A stretch of DNA of 64,000 nucleotides from Rhodospirillaceae bacterium (lineage in GTDB: Bacteria; Pseudomonadota; Alphaproteobacteria; Dongiales; Dongiaceae), in the NCBI GenBank assembly GCA_016712715.1, contig JADJQM010000003.1, forward strand, positions 186,001 to 250,000, read 5' to 3'. Positions 28,386-38,810 of this stretch are shown here, in pieces. Numbering within the stretch: position 1 is the first letter of the stretch; every line of letters starts with the position of its first letter. Position numbers and translations under genes: made by a program. The notes beneath the pieces were generated by a model. That model was not told the origin of the DNA. It saw only the letters and a list, made by a program, of their open reading frames with translations, and searched no databases.

Positions 28386-30170
28386 TTACTTGGCGAGGCG
28401 GAGGACCGAGAGGCTGGCCGCGATCTTCTTGAAGGCGGTCTGCAGGGCGGCCGGAGTCATTGGCCTGGTAGTAGTAGGGCGCTCCCGGCTCCGTCGCCAC
28501 GGATTGCAGCAGGGTCTTGAGCGACGTGCTCGGGTCGTCATATTGCACGACGTAGATCTTGACACCCTTGGCGGGGTCCGCGCCCTTGATGGTGGCCGCG
28601 AGCTTCTTCAGGCGCTCATTCAGATTGTTGTTGGTGGTGCCGCTGATCTTGCCATGCTTGTTGGTGGTGCCGGCACCGTTGTCGGGACCGAACACGCCCT
28701 TATAAGCATCGCCATTCTCGCCGGTGATCTGACCGTCGGTCAGCAACACGATGGCCTGGGTCCGCGTGAAGGGCGTTGACGCCTTGGCCTCGTTGAAGGG
28801 TTCGCCGGCCATCAGCACTTCCCAGGCCCAGTACAGACCCTGGGGCGCATTGGTATTGCCCTTTGGCACCGAGCCCGGCGGTGCATAGAGACCCTCGATC
28901 GAATTCACCACCAGCTGCTTGCTGGCGGCATCGCGCACACCCTGTAACGGCAGGATGCCGTGGGTGAGTGTCGGCGTGCAGTCGCTGGTGCTGGCGTAAC
29001 CCTGGCCCGGATTGCCTTTCACCCAATAGCCGGGTGCAAGCGGAATGCTGGGCGGTGCGCCATTGTCGGCCGCCCAATTCGGACGGTCGGGATCGGCCAC
29101 ATCGTCGTTCCAATAGGCCTGGCTGCAGCTCTTCTGCGAACTCTTCCAGGCCGCACCATAGTTGTTGTTGTTGGGGTAGGTGCCGCTGATCGGCTCACCC
29201 TCCTGCGGCGGAATAGGTTCGAAGGCGAGCCAATCCTTGGTGCCAAATCGCGTGTAGCCGAGCTTGAGGTCGCCGTCATTGCTTTCATCGTTCGGCACCG
29301 CGGGGGTCGCCCCAGCCGGCGCCCGATAATCGTCGATATAGCGGGCATAGACGCCGCCGTTCCAACCGGCCGGCGGTATGCTCAGCAGGCGGACGGGGAA
29401 ATATTCGTGACATAGACTGCGTTCTGGTTGACGCCGGTGACCGGGTTCACGAAGGGCGGGTTGATGGTCAACGTCGAGGTGGCAGCCGGGTCATAGGCAG
29501 CATTGCTCACGGCCGCATTGTAGCGAATATTGACCTTCGCGTTCCACGGCACCATGCCGATGTTGAGCAAGGAATAGTCGATGCCGTTGAGCGTCACCGA
29601 TTTAGGGTTGGGGTCGGCATAGAGCGTGTCGATCAAGGTCTTCGCGGCCGTCTCGGCGGCCTCGATCTTGGTGCAGGGCGAGCACATCGAGCCCGACATG
29701 TCGATGGCGATGACAACATCGAGCCCGTTGAGGCCGCGCACGGCGCTGGCGGCGGCGCCCACGGTGATGGTGTCGAAACCCAGCACCGACATCAGCGTGG
29801 AATCGATCGTCGCCTTGGCGTTCACGCTGACCGTGTTGGTATCGATATCGGTATCGATATACGGCCCGTCGACCGTGGCATCGAGGTCGCCGGCCGGGAA
29901 GTTCGCCGCGAAGAACATGTTGATGTCGCTGTTGACATTGTCGGAGCCCAGCGACTTGGCACCCGCGAGGGCCGCCGCGTCGAGCGCCTGGGAGAGGCGC
30001 GCCTTCACCATGTAGCCGCGCGCCGTATCGATCGCCATGCCGGCACAGCCGATGAAGACGGTGAGGGAAATGCCAACCCAGACAGCGACCGAGCCGCGCT
30101 GATCTCGACCAAATCGGCCGAGGAATCCAGTTGGCCGGCCGATGGTCCGGGACGTCAGCAATTTGCCCAT
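28386..30170 (-). CDS. tadG: TadG-like pilus assembly protein with vWA domain (frame-disrupted twice)
   Basis: About 594 residues after repair. The N terminus has the TadE/TadG membrane motif (RGSVAVWVGISLTVFIGCAGMAIDTARG), followed by a von Willebrand A domain with a MIDAS-type DMSGSM near residue 155 and a long insert before TQAIVLLTDG. The frame breaks after NQNAVYVTNI; adding one base in GGGGAAA at 29395-29401 continues into FPVRLLSIPPAGWNGGVYA. A second break near 28449-28454 (one extra base) restores NDSAALQTAFKKIAASL and a TAA at 28386. TadG proteins are thought to anchor or tune the pilus in the envelope. Confidence 0.84.
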
Positions 30171-30303
30171 AATGGCTTCCTCTCAGTTCCGCCAAACCGA
30201 TCCAAATGGACATGGTTCAACGCGCGCCGACATGCGCTGGTCATTTCCTCAAAGCAACATCAGCCGCCGCAGCGGCCAGGTATTTCGCACCCGGCCAATG
30301 GCC

Positions 30304-30918
30304 TCAGTAGGGGGCGATGATCGTTCCGGGCTGGCCGCTGACCGCGCCACCAACCGCACTGCCAGCCTGTCCCGTGCCGCGATTGGAATCCGCCACACCC
30401 TGAGCCGTCTGCCCTGCGGCAGCACCCAGTTCAGCCGATGGATCGCCCGGCACCGCGCCGCCGCCAACACCAGCCGCGGAACTGCCGCCACCCTGGGCGC
30501 GCACCGAGGCATAGGTCGTGCCGGCCGGACCCAGCACCTGCACGCAACGGGTGAGACAGGTCCAGCTCCGCTCGGTGATGACATTGCTGCCCGGCGAGAT
30601 AATCGAGACCTGGCGATCGTCTTCCGGCATCACGATGATGACGGCGTCATAGAGCACCGTATTGTCGGATCCCAGGACCATCATGTTGGTTTCGCCCGGC
30701 ACCTTGCCGAACACCACCACCTGGCCGGACCCTTCCAGGGTCACGTCGATGACCTTGGGATCGCCGATGATGATGCTGCTGACGCCGCCGCCGAACGACA
30801 TGATCTCTGCCTTGCGCCAGGTGATCGAGACCACGTCGCTGGCAAGTGCCGGCACCGCCATCGCGCTGATGGTCGCCAGCGTCAACGTGGCGAGAGTGGC
30901 CGTAACGATCGCACGCAT
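30304..30918 (-). CDS. secretin N-domain (pilus assembly protein N-terminal) periplasmic protein
   Basis: 204-residue exported protein. Signal peptide ends near VPALASD; residues about 25-100 match the pilus assembly N-terminal domain also found at the start of CpaC (GGGVSSIIIGDPKVIDVTLEGSGQV, GETNMMVLG). The rest is low-complexity Gly/Ala/Gln. It lacks the secretin barrel, so it may be an accessory of the CpaC channel or a decoy/chaperone. Located between tadG and tadD, divergent from tadD. Confidence 0.8.
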   Translation of the reverse strand: MRAIVTATLATLTLATISAMAVPALASDVVSITWRKAEIMSFGGGVSSIIIGDPKVIDVTLEGSGQVVVFGKVPGETNMMVLGSDNTVLYDAVIIVMPEDDRQVSIISPGSNVITERSWTCLTRCVQVLGPAGTTYASVRAQGGGSSAAGVGGGAVPGDPSAELGAAAGQTAQGVADSNRGTGQAGSAVGGAVSGQPGTIIAPY

Positions 30919-31075
30919 GAGGCACCTCTATCTTTGTCTGGCGCGGGCCAGATCGAAAGTGCATCCTAGCGCCAATCGAGTTTCGCCTCAATGAAATTTC
31001 CTATGTAACTGTTGGATTTAGCTTGGATTTGTGCGAAACTACTTGAATGTCGTTCAGAGCCGTGAGGGCCAGTCG

Positions 31076-31899
31076 ATGATGATTGCCAGGAATAGCGCGC
31101 TGGGGTTTGGCCGGGGATTGCCAGGATCATCCTGGCGGCCGGAATCATGGGCATGGCCGCCGGTTGCGAAACGATGAGCGGCGCCTCGGACAAGAACATG
31201 GCGACCAATGCGGATGGCGCCCCCGTCGCCAAGCCGTCCGAACTGGACCCCCAGATCCGGCTCGCGGCATTGCAGGCGGAAGCGCAGAACAATTACCTGG
31301 AAGCGGCCCAGCATTACCAATCGCTGCTGACCCGCGATCCCCAGAACATGGAATTTGCCCTGGGACTGGTGCGCAACCTGCGCTTTGCCGGCAGCACGCC
31401 GCAGGATATCGACATCATCAACCAGCTTATCGCGAGATCCGGCCGGACGCCGCAATTGTTGACCGAACTCGGCAAGTCCTATGTCTCGAGCGACAAGATG
31501 AACCTTGCCATTCCGATCCTGGAAGAGGCTTGCGCGATACCGGGCGCCACCTGGGACAGTTTTTCGGCGCTGGGCGTCGCTCTCGATTACGAAGGCGAGT
31601 TCGATCGCGCGCGACAGGCCTACTCCCAGGCGCTGCTGCTGTCGCCGCGCAATCCCGATGTCCTCAACAATCTGGCTTTGTCCCAGGCCCAGGCGGGCGA
31701 CCTTGATGGCGCCATCCAGACGCTCGGCCAAGCCGTCGACCAGGCCAGCGCCTCGCCGCAGGTCAGGCAGAATCTCGCGCTGATGCTGGCCCTCAAGGGG
31801 GACACCGTGGGTGCCGAGCGCCTGGCGCGCAAGGATCTGCCGAAGGATCTCGCCGATCTCAATGCCGAGTATTACCGCTACCTCGCCAGCAGCGACTGA
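31076..31899 (+). CDS. tadD: TadD-like TPR lipoprotein (probable frameshift near N terminus)
   Basis: About 270-residue TPR protein with repeats from residue 50 onward (NYLEAAQHYQSLLTRDPQN, AYSQALLLSPRNPDVLNNLA), as in TadD, an outer-membrane lipoprotein needed for secretin assembly. In the raw frame a TAG at 31093 cuts off the signal and only ATG 31147 remains, leaving the lipobox-like MAAGC at the very start. Adding one G to the G4 run at 31113-31116 joins ATG 31076/31079, behind GTGAGGG, and creates a full lipoprotein signal (basic start, IILAAGIMGMAAGC). Convergent with tadC. Confidence 0.83.
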
Positions 31900-31943
31900 G
31901 TTTCACGCGTGGCCGCTGCAAGGCCCGCGTCAACCACCTGTCG

Positions 31944-32909
31944 TCACTTGAACGTCGCCGACACTTTGATGACGATCGGCACGATGATGACGATGAACAG
32001 CACCGGCAGGAAGAACACGATCATCGGCACGGTGAGCTTTGCCGGCAGGGAGGCGGCCTTTTTCTCGGCCGCCATCATGCGCTCCTCGCGATTCTCCTGC
32101 GAGATCGTGCGCAGGCCGACGGCGATCGGGGTCCCGTATTTTTCCGCCTGGACCAGGGTGGTCGAGAGTGACTTGAAACTGCGCAGCCCGGTGCGGACGG
32201 CCAGATTTTCGAAGGCGACGCGGCGATCGCCGAGGAAAGCCAGCTCGGCCGCTGTGATGCCGATTTCCTCGGCGAGCTCAGGTGCCGATTCCGCCATCTC
32301 CTCGGTCACTTTCTGGAAGGCGGCCTCGATCGACATGCCCGCCTCGACGCAGATCACCATGAGGTCGAGGGTGTCCGGGAAGGCGCGCCGCAGTGCCGCC
32401 TGGCGCTTGTGAATGCCGTTGCGCAGCCACAGATTGGGAAAGACATAGCCGAAGGCCGCCGCCGCGATGGCGACACCAAGATGCAATTCCGCCGATTTGT
32501 TCGGCAAGGCGATCGACATATAGAGATAGCCGCCGATCAGCAGCACGATCGGCGCGGCGATGCGGGCGAAGATGAAGCGCACCGGCGTCGAGGGGTGGCG
32601 CCAGCCGGCCTGCTGAAGCTGCACGCGCAGCTCCTTGGCCTGCAGCAGATTCTCCATTTTGAAGAGGTTGATGATGGCGCGCATCATGCCTTCCTGCCGC
32701 GTCGGCATCAGGCGCTTGCGCTGCTGGAACTGTTCCTGCTGCTTGACCCGCAACTCCTCGCGCCGCACCGCCACGGATTTCAGGCGGTTGGCGAAACTGT
32801 CGCGCATGACGAAAGGCAACGCGACCGCCATGACCGAGGCGAAGGCGGCAATGAAGGAAATGACGATGATGAGGGACGGTAGGTTGAGGCCGAAGTTGAA
32901 GTCCTGCAT
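31944..32909 (-). CDS. tadC: TadC, type II/IV secretion inner-membrane platform protein
   Basis: 321-residue polytopic inner-membrane protein of the GspF/TadC family. Seen: N-terminal helix (IIVISFIAAFASVMAVALPF), a cytoplasmic T2SSF domain with LDLMVICVEAGMSIEAAFQKV, and C-terminal helices (VPMIVFFLPVLFIVIIVPIVI). Start is the ATG at 32909, eight bases after the tadB stop. Works with TadB as platform for the CpaF ATPase. Confidence 0.92.
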   Translation of the reverse strand: MQDFNFGLNLPSLIIVISFIAAFASVMAVALPFVMRDSFANRLKSVAVRREELRVKQQEQFQQRKRLMPTRQEGMMRAIINLFKMENLLQAKELRVQLQQAGWRHPSTPVRFIFARIAAPIVLLIGGYLYMSIALPNKSAELHLGVAIAAAAFGYVFPNLWLRNGIHKRQAALRRAFPDTLDLMVICVEAGMSIEAAFQKVTEEMAESAPELAEEIGITAAELAFLGDRRVAFENLAVRTGLRSFKSLSTTLVQAEKYGTPIAVGLRTISQENREERMMAAEKKAASLPAKLTVPMIVFFLPVLFIVIIVPIVIKVSATFK

Positions 32910-32917
32910 GTCCGGCC

Positions 32918-33929
32918 TCAGATATCGAAATGGATCATCTGCCGCATGACCAGCGAGCCGATGAGCATCATGACGATCCCGATGCCGATCCACAGATTGC
33001 CGGTCGTGGTCGTGAACAGCAGCTTGATCAGATGTGGCTGCAGGACGGCAAGCGCACCACTGAGAATGAAGGGCAGCGAGCCGATGATGGCGGCCGACGC
33101 CTTGGCTTCGCTCGACATCGCCGTGACCTTGTCACGCATGCGCTTGCGTGAGCGGAGCACGTCGGAAAGCTTGGCCAGCGTTTCGGCGAGATTGCCGCCG
33201 GTCGTCTGCTGGGTGATGAGCACGATGGTGAAGAAGCGCACTTCCGGCGTCGGCACGCGGTCAGAGAGGCGCTGCAGCACCTCGCCCATCGTCATGCCGA
33301 GCTTGATGCCCTCGTTCACCAGCGTGATTTCGGGACCGATCGGCGCCGGCATTTCGCGCGCCACGATGTTGAGGCACTCGCCGACCGTCAGGCCGGAGCG
33401 GACGCCGCGCACGATGATGTCGATGGCATCGGCGAAATAGGTGGTGAACTTCGCCTTGCGGCGCTTGGTTAGGAAGCTCAGCAGCAGCTTCGGCAGACCG
33501 AACGCCCCGATCGGCAAGGCGACCGGCCACACGAAGCTGGGGGCACCCATCAGCCAGGCGAGGAATGCGAGGGTCACGCCGCTGACGGCTGACAATATCA
33601 TGAAACGCTTGGGCGACATGGTGAGGCCGGCATGGACCAGGGCTTCCCGCAGCCGTGCGCCGGCGCCGCTGGCTCAGCGCTTCGGCTTCCTTGAGCTTTG
33701 CCACGACCTGTTTCTTACGCCCGGCAAGTTGCTGTTCCTTGCCAGCGCCTTTGCCGTCGCCCGCATAGTGGGGGCCGGTGCCGACGACCGCGGCGATGCG
33801 TTTCTTCATGCGCGCGCGCGGCGCGCCAACCACAGCCACGACGGCCAGAATGACCAGCAGCAGCGCTATCCCCGCCACGCCGGCGAGCAGCAGGATCTGC
33901 GGCATCATTTCGGCAACCTGGCTAGACAC
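32918..33929 (-). CDS. tadB: TadB, inner-membrane platform protein (frame-disrupted)
   Basis: About 336 residues after repair. N-terminal helix (QILLLAGVAGIALLLVILAVV), basic linker, second helix block (RFMILSAVSGVTLAFLAWLMG), T2SSF domain (VRGVRSGLTVGECLNIVAREMP) and two C-terminal helices. The start is the GTG at 33929 behind a strong GGAGGAG, overlapping the cpaF stop. Between QRR and the LREALVHAGLTMSPKRF segment the frame shifts by one extra base within the GC-rich 33655-33672 stretch. Neighbours confirm identity. Confidence 0.87.
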
Positions 33930-35350
33930 TGCTCTCCTCCATGACATCCGCCAGTTCGCGCTCCTTGCCGAAATAGCGGACCCGCTCATAGAAGGCCGGC
34001 CGGAGGCCTGTCGAGCGATGTCGGCCGACGATGCGGCCCTGCGCGTCCTCGCCCTGGATTTCGTAGATGAACAGATCCTGCAGCGTCACCACCTCACCTT
34101 CCATACCGACGATCTCGCTGATATGGGTGATCTTTCTGGACCCGTCGCGCAGGCGCGAGGCCTGGACCACGACATTGACCGCGCCGGCGATCTGCTCGCG
34201 CACCGTCTTGGCCGGCAGCGTGTAGCCACCCATGGCGATCATGTTCTCGATACGCGAGATGCATTCGCGCGGGTTGTTGGCATGGATGGTGCCCATCGAG
34301 CCGTCATGGCCCGTGTTCATGGCCTGCAGAAGATCAAAGGCCTCAGGCCCGCGGACTTCGCCGACGATGATCCGTTCCGGGCGCATACGCAGGCAGTTGC
34401 GCACGAGATCGCGCATGGTCACCTGGCCGACACCTTCGAGGTTGGGCGGGCGCGTTTCCAGGCGCACCACGTGCGGCTGCTGCAGCTGCAGTTCTGCCGC
34501 TGTCCTCGCAGGTGATGATACGTTCGTTGCGGTCGATATAATTGGTGAGGCAGTTCAACAAGGTCGTCTTGCCGGAGCCGGTACCGCCCGAGATGATGAC
34601 GTTGAGCCGGCAATGACCGATGATCTCGAGCAGCCGGCCGCCGGGGTTGGAGATCGTGCCGAACTTGACCAGCTTGTCGAGCGTCAGCCGGTCGCGCTTG
34701 AATTTTCGAATGGTGAGGGCCGGCCCGTCGATGGCGAGCGGCGGGGCGATGACGTTGACGCGCGAACCGTCCTGGAGGCGCGCATCGCAGATGGGGCTGG
34801 ATTCATCGACGCGCCGGCCGACCGCCTGCACGATGCGCTGGCAGATGTTCATCAGCTGCTGGTTGTCACGAAACTTGATGTCGGTGAGCTGGATGAGGCC
34901 GTCGGTCTCGATATAGACCTTGTCATAACCGTTGACCATGATGTCGGCGATGTCATCGCGCGCGAGCAGCGGTTCAAGCGGCCCCAGGCCCAGGATGTCG
35001 TTGCAGATGTCGGTGATCAACTGCTGCTGTTCGACCGCCGACAGCATCAGGTTGCGCATGTTGATGATTTCGCCGACGATCTCGCCGATCGCCTCGCGCA
35101 CCGATTTGTGATCGAGCTTGGCGAATTCGCCGAGGTCGACGGTGGCCATCAGGTCGTTGAAGACACTGACCTTGACCTCGCTCAACCGGCTGTCCATCTC
35201 GGCCGAGCGCGTGTTGGGCGCCATCGAGACATTGCCGGAGGTGGCGGCCGCCGTGGCAACGGGCAGTTGCGCCGTCTTCTCGACAGCGTCGGTCTTGGGC
35301 GGTGTCTTGTCGCCCGCTGTCCCGATTGGCGTGTTGCGCTTGCCGAACAT
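33922..35350 (-). CDS. cpaF: CpaF/TadA secretion ATPase (frame-disrupted)
   Basis: About 475-residue hexameric ATPase that powers pilus assembly. N-terminal linker rich in Ala/Thr, then the GspE-like N domain, Walker A GGTGSGKTT near residue 255, Asp box in ITCED, Walker B region RPERIIVGEVRGPEA and a HANNPR His box. The frame breaks right after ITCEDS: one extra C at 34497-34498 (CC). Removing it restores AELQLQQPHVVRLETRPPN, highly conserved in this family. Start ATG at 35350 with GGGAAA upstream. Confidence 0.9.
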
Positions 35351-35394
35351 CAAAAATTTCCCGGCTCGTAGGTTACCCGAATACTACCGCGGGA

Positions 35395-36600
35395 TCATTT
35401 CTTGGCCTTGGCCGGCCGTTTCAGCCAGCTCAAGAGTTTGGGCTGCGACGCCGGGCGCGCGGTGCCGCCCTTACGACCGCCAAGCTGTTGGGCGAACTGG
35501 CGCAATTGCTCGTTCAGCCGGTGCGATTTGGCACCCTCACCGACCATCTGGCCATTGTTCGCCAATTGCGCAAACAGCGTCGGATCGAACCCGATGGTCA
35601 GAACCGGCGCAAGGCCCAGCGTATCCTGGAAGTCCTTGGCCGACAATTGGTTCCTCTTGGCCACATCCGCCTTGTTCAGCACCAGGCGATTGGTGGCGCC
35701 GCCGCGGCGGCCTTTCAGCCAGTCGAACAGCATCTTGGCATCGCGCAGATTGGCAAGGTCCGGATTGGCGGTGACGACGATCTCGTCCGAGAGCAGCAGC
35801 GTGGCGCTGACCCAACTGTTCCATTGGCGCGGCAGGTCGAGGATGACGACCTGCGCCATCGACCGGCAGAGGTCGACCAGCCGCTCGATCGCGTCGGCCG
35901 ACGGCTCCGCCATCTCCTTCAGCGAGCCGGTGGTCGACAGGACCGAGAGATGCGGCCCATGTTCGGTCATGAAGCGTTCGACCAGCACCGGGTCGATGCG
36001 CTCGGCGTCGCTCAGGGCTTCGATCAGCGGCTGCTTGGGATCGAGATTGAGCGACAGGGCCATGGTGCCGAAATTGAAGTCGAGATCGATGCCGATGACC
36101 TCGTCCTGCAGGGTGTTGGCGAGCGTCCAGGCGGTGTTCACGGCCAGCATCGAGCTGCCGACGCCGCCGCGGCTGCCGATGAAAGAGATCACGCGACCCT
36201 TGGGCGCGGAGCTTGCATCCTTGACGCAGCTCATGATGGCGGCGGCGATGTCGGCAGTGGTCACCGGGCCGACCAGATATTCGCTCACCCCCTGGCTGAT
36301 CAGGCGGCGATAGGCCTGGACGTCGTTGATGGTGCCGATGACGATGACCTTGCGGCCCGGCTCGACCACGTCAGCGAGGGATTCCAGGCCCTTCTGGATG
36401 TCGTCGGGTCCGCCATTCTCCTCGACGATGATGAATTGCGGGCTGGGATTGTCGACATAGTGCTTGGCCGCCCGCGCCATGCCGCCGAAATGAATCGTCA
36501 TGCGGGTCTTGGCGAACTCGCGTTCGCCGGTCAACCCTTCCAGCGCGGCCTCGGTATCCTTGGAGAGCGGAAACGCCTCGATGCTGAAGCGATGAATCAC
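35395..36600 (-). CDS. cpaE: CpaE-like AAA/ParA-MinD family ATPase
   Basis: 401-residue protein with an N-terminal receiver-like region (about residues 1-130, lacking a clear phospho-Asp set) and a C-terminal MinD/ParA fold. The deviant Walker A reads GSRGGVGSSM, missing both usual Lys residues, so ATP hydrolysis may be weak. CpaE helps place the pilus machine at the pole. Start is the GTG at 36600, directly behind the cpaD TAA, with GGGGGAT as ribosome site. Confidence 0.9.
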   Translation of the reverse strand: MIHRFSIEAFPLSKDTEAALEGLTGEREFAKTRMTIHFGGMARAAKHYVDNPSPQFIIVEENGGPDDIQKGLESLADVVEPGRKVIVIGTINDVQAYRRLISQGVSEYLVGPVTTADIAAAIMSCVKDASSAPKGRVISFIGSRGGVGSSMLAVNTAWTLANTLQDEVIGIDLDFNFGTMALSLNLDPKQPLIEALSDAERIDPVLVERFMTEHGPHLSVLSTTGSLKEMAEPSADAIERLVDLCRSMAQVVILDLPRQWNSWVSATLLLSDEIVVTANPDLANLRDAKMLFDWLKGRRGGATNRLVLNKADVAKRNQLSAKDFQDTLGLAPVLTIGFDPTLFAQLANNGQMVGEGAKSHRLNEQLRQFAQQLGGRKGGTARPASQPKLLSWLKRPAKAKK

Positions 36601-37281
36601 TTAGAATCCCCCGGTCGTGGTCGAGGTCGAGAGCGCCGGGGTCTCGTTCGATGCGCCGATCTTGCCGCCGATGATGTATTTGCCGACGACATTGTCGGCG
36701 CGGGCCGCGAGGCGGCCGGTGGGTGCGGCCGCATCCACGAGGTCGCGCGGATTGACCACCATCGCCGCGATGTTGCGTTGCATCGAGCAGCCGAAATTAT
36801 AAGTGTTCTCGTTGACCGGGGTGAATTCCGGGCGATCCTTCCAGATGCCGCATTCGTCGGCTAGCGCCACATAGATCGGAAATTCCATCACGGCGCGGCC
36901 GTATTTGGCCGAGTCCGGGTCGGTTGCGTAGCTGAGCTGGATGGCGCTGGGCGGCACACCGCGGCTGACCAGGACCTGCGCCACGTCATTGGCAAAGGCC
37001 GCGGCGAGCGGGTCGCTGGCGCTGGCGGCGCCGATCCGCACCTCGATGCCGCCTGCCGCCTTGTTGCCGAAATCGCGGCTGAATTCCTCGATCGCCGGCG
37101 CATCCATCAGCTTGACGCGGCCGCCGGGGCCAGGTTCCAGGATAAGGAGAGCGGTGCGCGTCTCGACCTTGATCGGGTGCTGCACGGTGGCGTCGTAATC
37201 CGCCATGTTGCCTTCGCAGGCACCGAGCCCGGTGGCGGCAATTCCGGCCAGCAGCATGGTCGCAAACAGATGGCGCGTCAT
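36601..37281 (-). CDS. cpaD: CpaD pilus assembly lipoprotein
   Basis: 226-residue lipoprotein with lipobox LGAC (Cys at residue 22) and the CpaD pattern: PIKVETRTALLILEP, a GNKAAGGIEVRIG segment and the C-terminal FGCSMQRNIAAMVVNPRDL. Thought to act in the periplasm with the CpaC secretin. Located between cpaC and cpaE as in Caulobacter. Confidence 0.9.
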   Translation of the reverse strand: MTRHLFATMLLAGIAATGLGACEGNMADYDATVQHPIKVETRTALLILEPGPGGRVKLMDAPAIEEFSRDFGNKAAGGIEVRIGAASASDPLAAAFANDVAQVLVSRGVPPSAIQLSYATDPDSAKYGRAVMEFPIYVALADECGIWKDRPEFTPVNENTYNFGCSMQRNIAAMVVNPRDLVDAAAPTGRLAARADNVVGKYIIGGKIGASNETPALSTSTTTGGF

Positions 37282-37293
37282 GGATCGCCCCTC

Positions 37294-38769
37294 CTACCGA
37301 ATGATGTAGCCGACCGGACCCTGGAGCTGCGGCACCTGTTCGCGCGCCGCCCCGTCCCGGTTGGTATAGATGTTCTGCAGATGGCCCAGCAGATAGAAGT
37401 CGAGGTCGTTGGCCGGCGCGAAGCCGTCGGTCGGCAGCGACAACACGTTGGGATCGGTCGGCTGCACGATGAAGGCGCGCGCCACGATCACCAGTTCGGA
37501 TTCACGCTGCTGGAACGAGGTCGAGCGGAATAGGGTCCCGAGGATCGGGATGTTCATCAGGCCCGGCACGCCCCGGAGGGCATTGGTGATGTCGTTGTTG
37601 AGCAGGCCCGCCATCATGATGCTGCCGCCGCTCGGCAGTTCGACGGTCGAGGTGGCGCGGCGCACGATGAAGCTGGGCAGCACGATGTCGCCGATCGCCA
37701 CCGAATCTGTGAAGTTGGCGGCACTCACTTCCGTGGCGATCTTGAGGCTGATGCGGCCGCGGTCCATCACGATCGGCAGGAAGGTGAGCGAGACGCCGAA
37801 CGGCTTGAAGGTCACGGTGATGACGCCGTCATCGGTCGCGGTCGGGATCGGCACTTCGCCGCCGGCCAGCATGGTGGCGTATTCACCGGAGACGGCGACC
37901 AGGTTCGGCTCGGCGAGCTTGTTGGCAAGGCCGTGCTGTTCCAGGATCTTGACCGCTGAATCGATGGCGCCCGGACCGTCGATGAAGAGCGCGCCGGCGG
38001 GTGTCGCGGTGGTCGCCGCCGAGGTCAGCAGCGTGCCGAAGCCGCCGCCGATCACCGCCGAGGCGCCGCCGGTGACGCCGGTGATGACCAGATCGCCGAC
38101 CGTGGTCGGGCTGATGAGGTTTTCGAGGCCGAGTTCCTTCAGCGCCGATTTCTGCACCTCGGCCACCGACACCTTGATGAGGACCTGCTGCTCGGCGTTG
38201 ATCCGCATCATGTTGATGATCTGCGGGTCGGCGATGACGAAGCGGCGCGCGATGCTGGTCGCCTGGCGCGAGGCAAGATCGGATCCGACCGAGCCGTTGA
38301 GCACGAGCGAGTCACCGGCACCGGTCACGGTCACGCGGTCGTTCGGCAGGGCCTCGCGAATCGCCGCCTCGGCCGCCTTGGCGTCGGGATGGACCGAGAC
38401 CTGGTAATGGTCGATCATCTTGCCGGCGGCATCGAGCAGGAAAACGTTGGTGGAGCCGATATTCTTGCCGGCGATGAACAGGCGCGTCGGCGAGCGGATG
38501 ATGACGTCGGCCACATCGGGATTGCCGACGATGATGTCGCGCGCCGGTTCGGCGAGGGTCAGTTCGCGCGTGTTGTTGATGGCAAGCTCGATGCGCTTGT
38601 CGACCGGCGCTTCCGCGGGAATGAGGCTGTCCGGCACCGTGGCCGGCTGGACCAGCGTGCTCTGGGCATGGGCGGTGCCGACCGACGGCTGCCCCATCAT
38701 GAGGCCGATCGCGATCCCCGCGAGTGCCATGCGGGCACCCGCCGACCGTAACGAACATCCCTGCTTCAT
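37294..38769 (-). CDS. cpaC: CpaC/RcpA outer-membrane secretin
   Basis: 491-residue secretin. Signal peptide ends near GTAHAQ; N-terminal pilus domain (VGNPDVADVIIRSPTRLFIAGK), BON-like region, then the secretin barrel (GGEVPIPTATDDG, ELPSGGSIMMAGLLNND, PILGTLFRS). It forms the outer-membrane pore for the Flp pilus. An upstream in-frame ATG at 38814 overlaps the cpaB stop (ATGA) and would add 15 charged residues before the signal; I prefer 38769, but both are possible. Confidence 0.92.
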   Translation of the reverse strand: MKQGCSLRSAGARMALAGIAIGLMMGQPSVGTAHAQSTLVQPATVPDSLIPAEAPVDKRIELAINNTRELTLAEPARDIIVGNPDVADVIIRSPTRLFIAGKNIGSTNVFLLDAAGKMIDHYQVSVHPDAKAAEAAIREALPNDRVTVTGAGDSLVLNGSVGSDLASRQATSIARRFVIADPQIINMMRINAEQQVLIKVSVAEVQKSALKELGLENLISPTTVGDLVITGVTGGASAVIGGGFGTLLTSAATTATPAGALFIDGPGAIDSAVKILEQHGLANKLAEPNLVAVSGEYATMLAGGEVPIPTATDDGVITVTFKPFGVSLTFLPIVMDRGRISLKIATEVSAANFTDSVAIGDIVLPSFIVRRATSTVELPSGGSIMMAGLLNNDITNALRGVPGLMNIPILGTLFRSTSFQQRESELVIVARAFIVQPTDPNVLSLPTDGFAPANDLDFYLLGHLQNIYTNRDGAAREQVPQLQGPVGYIIR

Positions 38770-38810
38770 TTTCGCCCGATCATCTCTGCCAGTATTTCGC
38801 TGCCCGCCCC

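Noticed and set aside
35302..36864. 520-codon plus-strand open frame
   Set aside because: Antisense to cpaE and cpaD, with no domain and biased composition.
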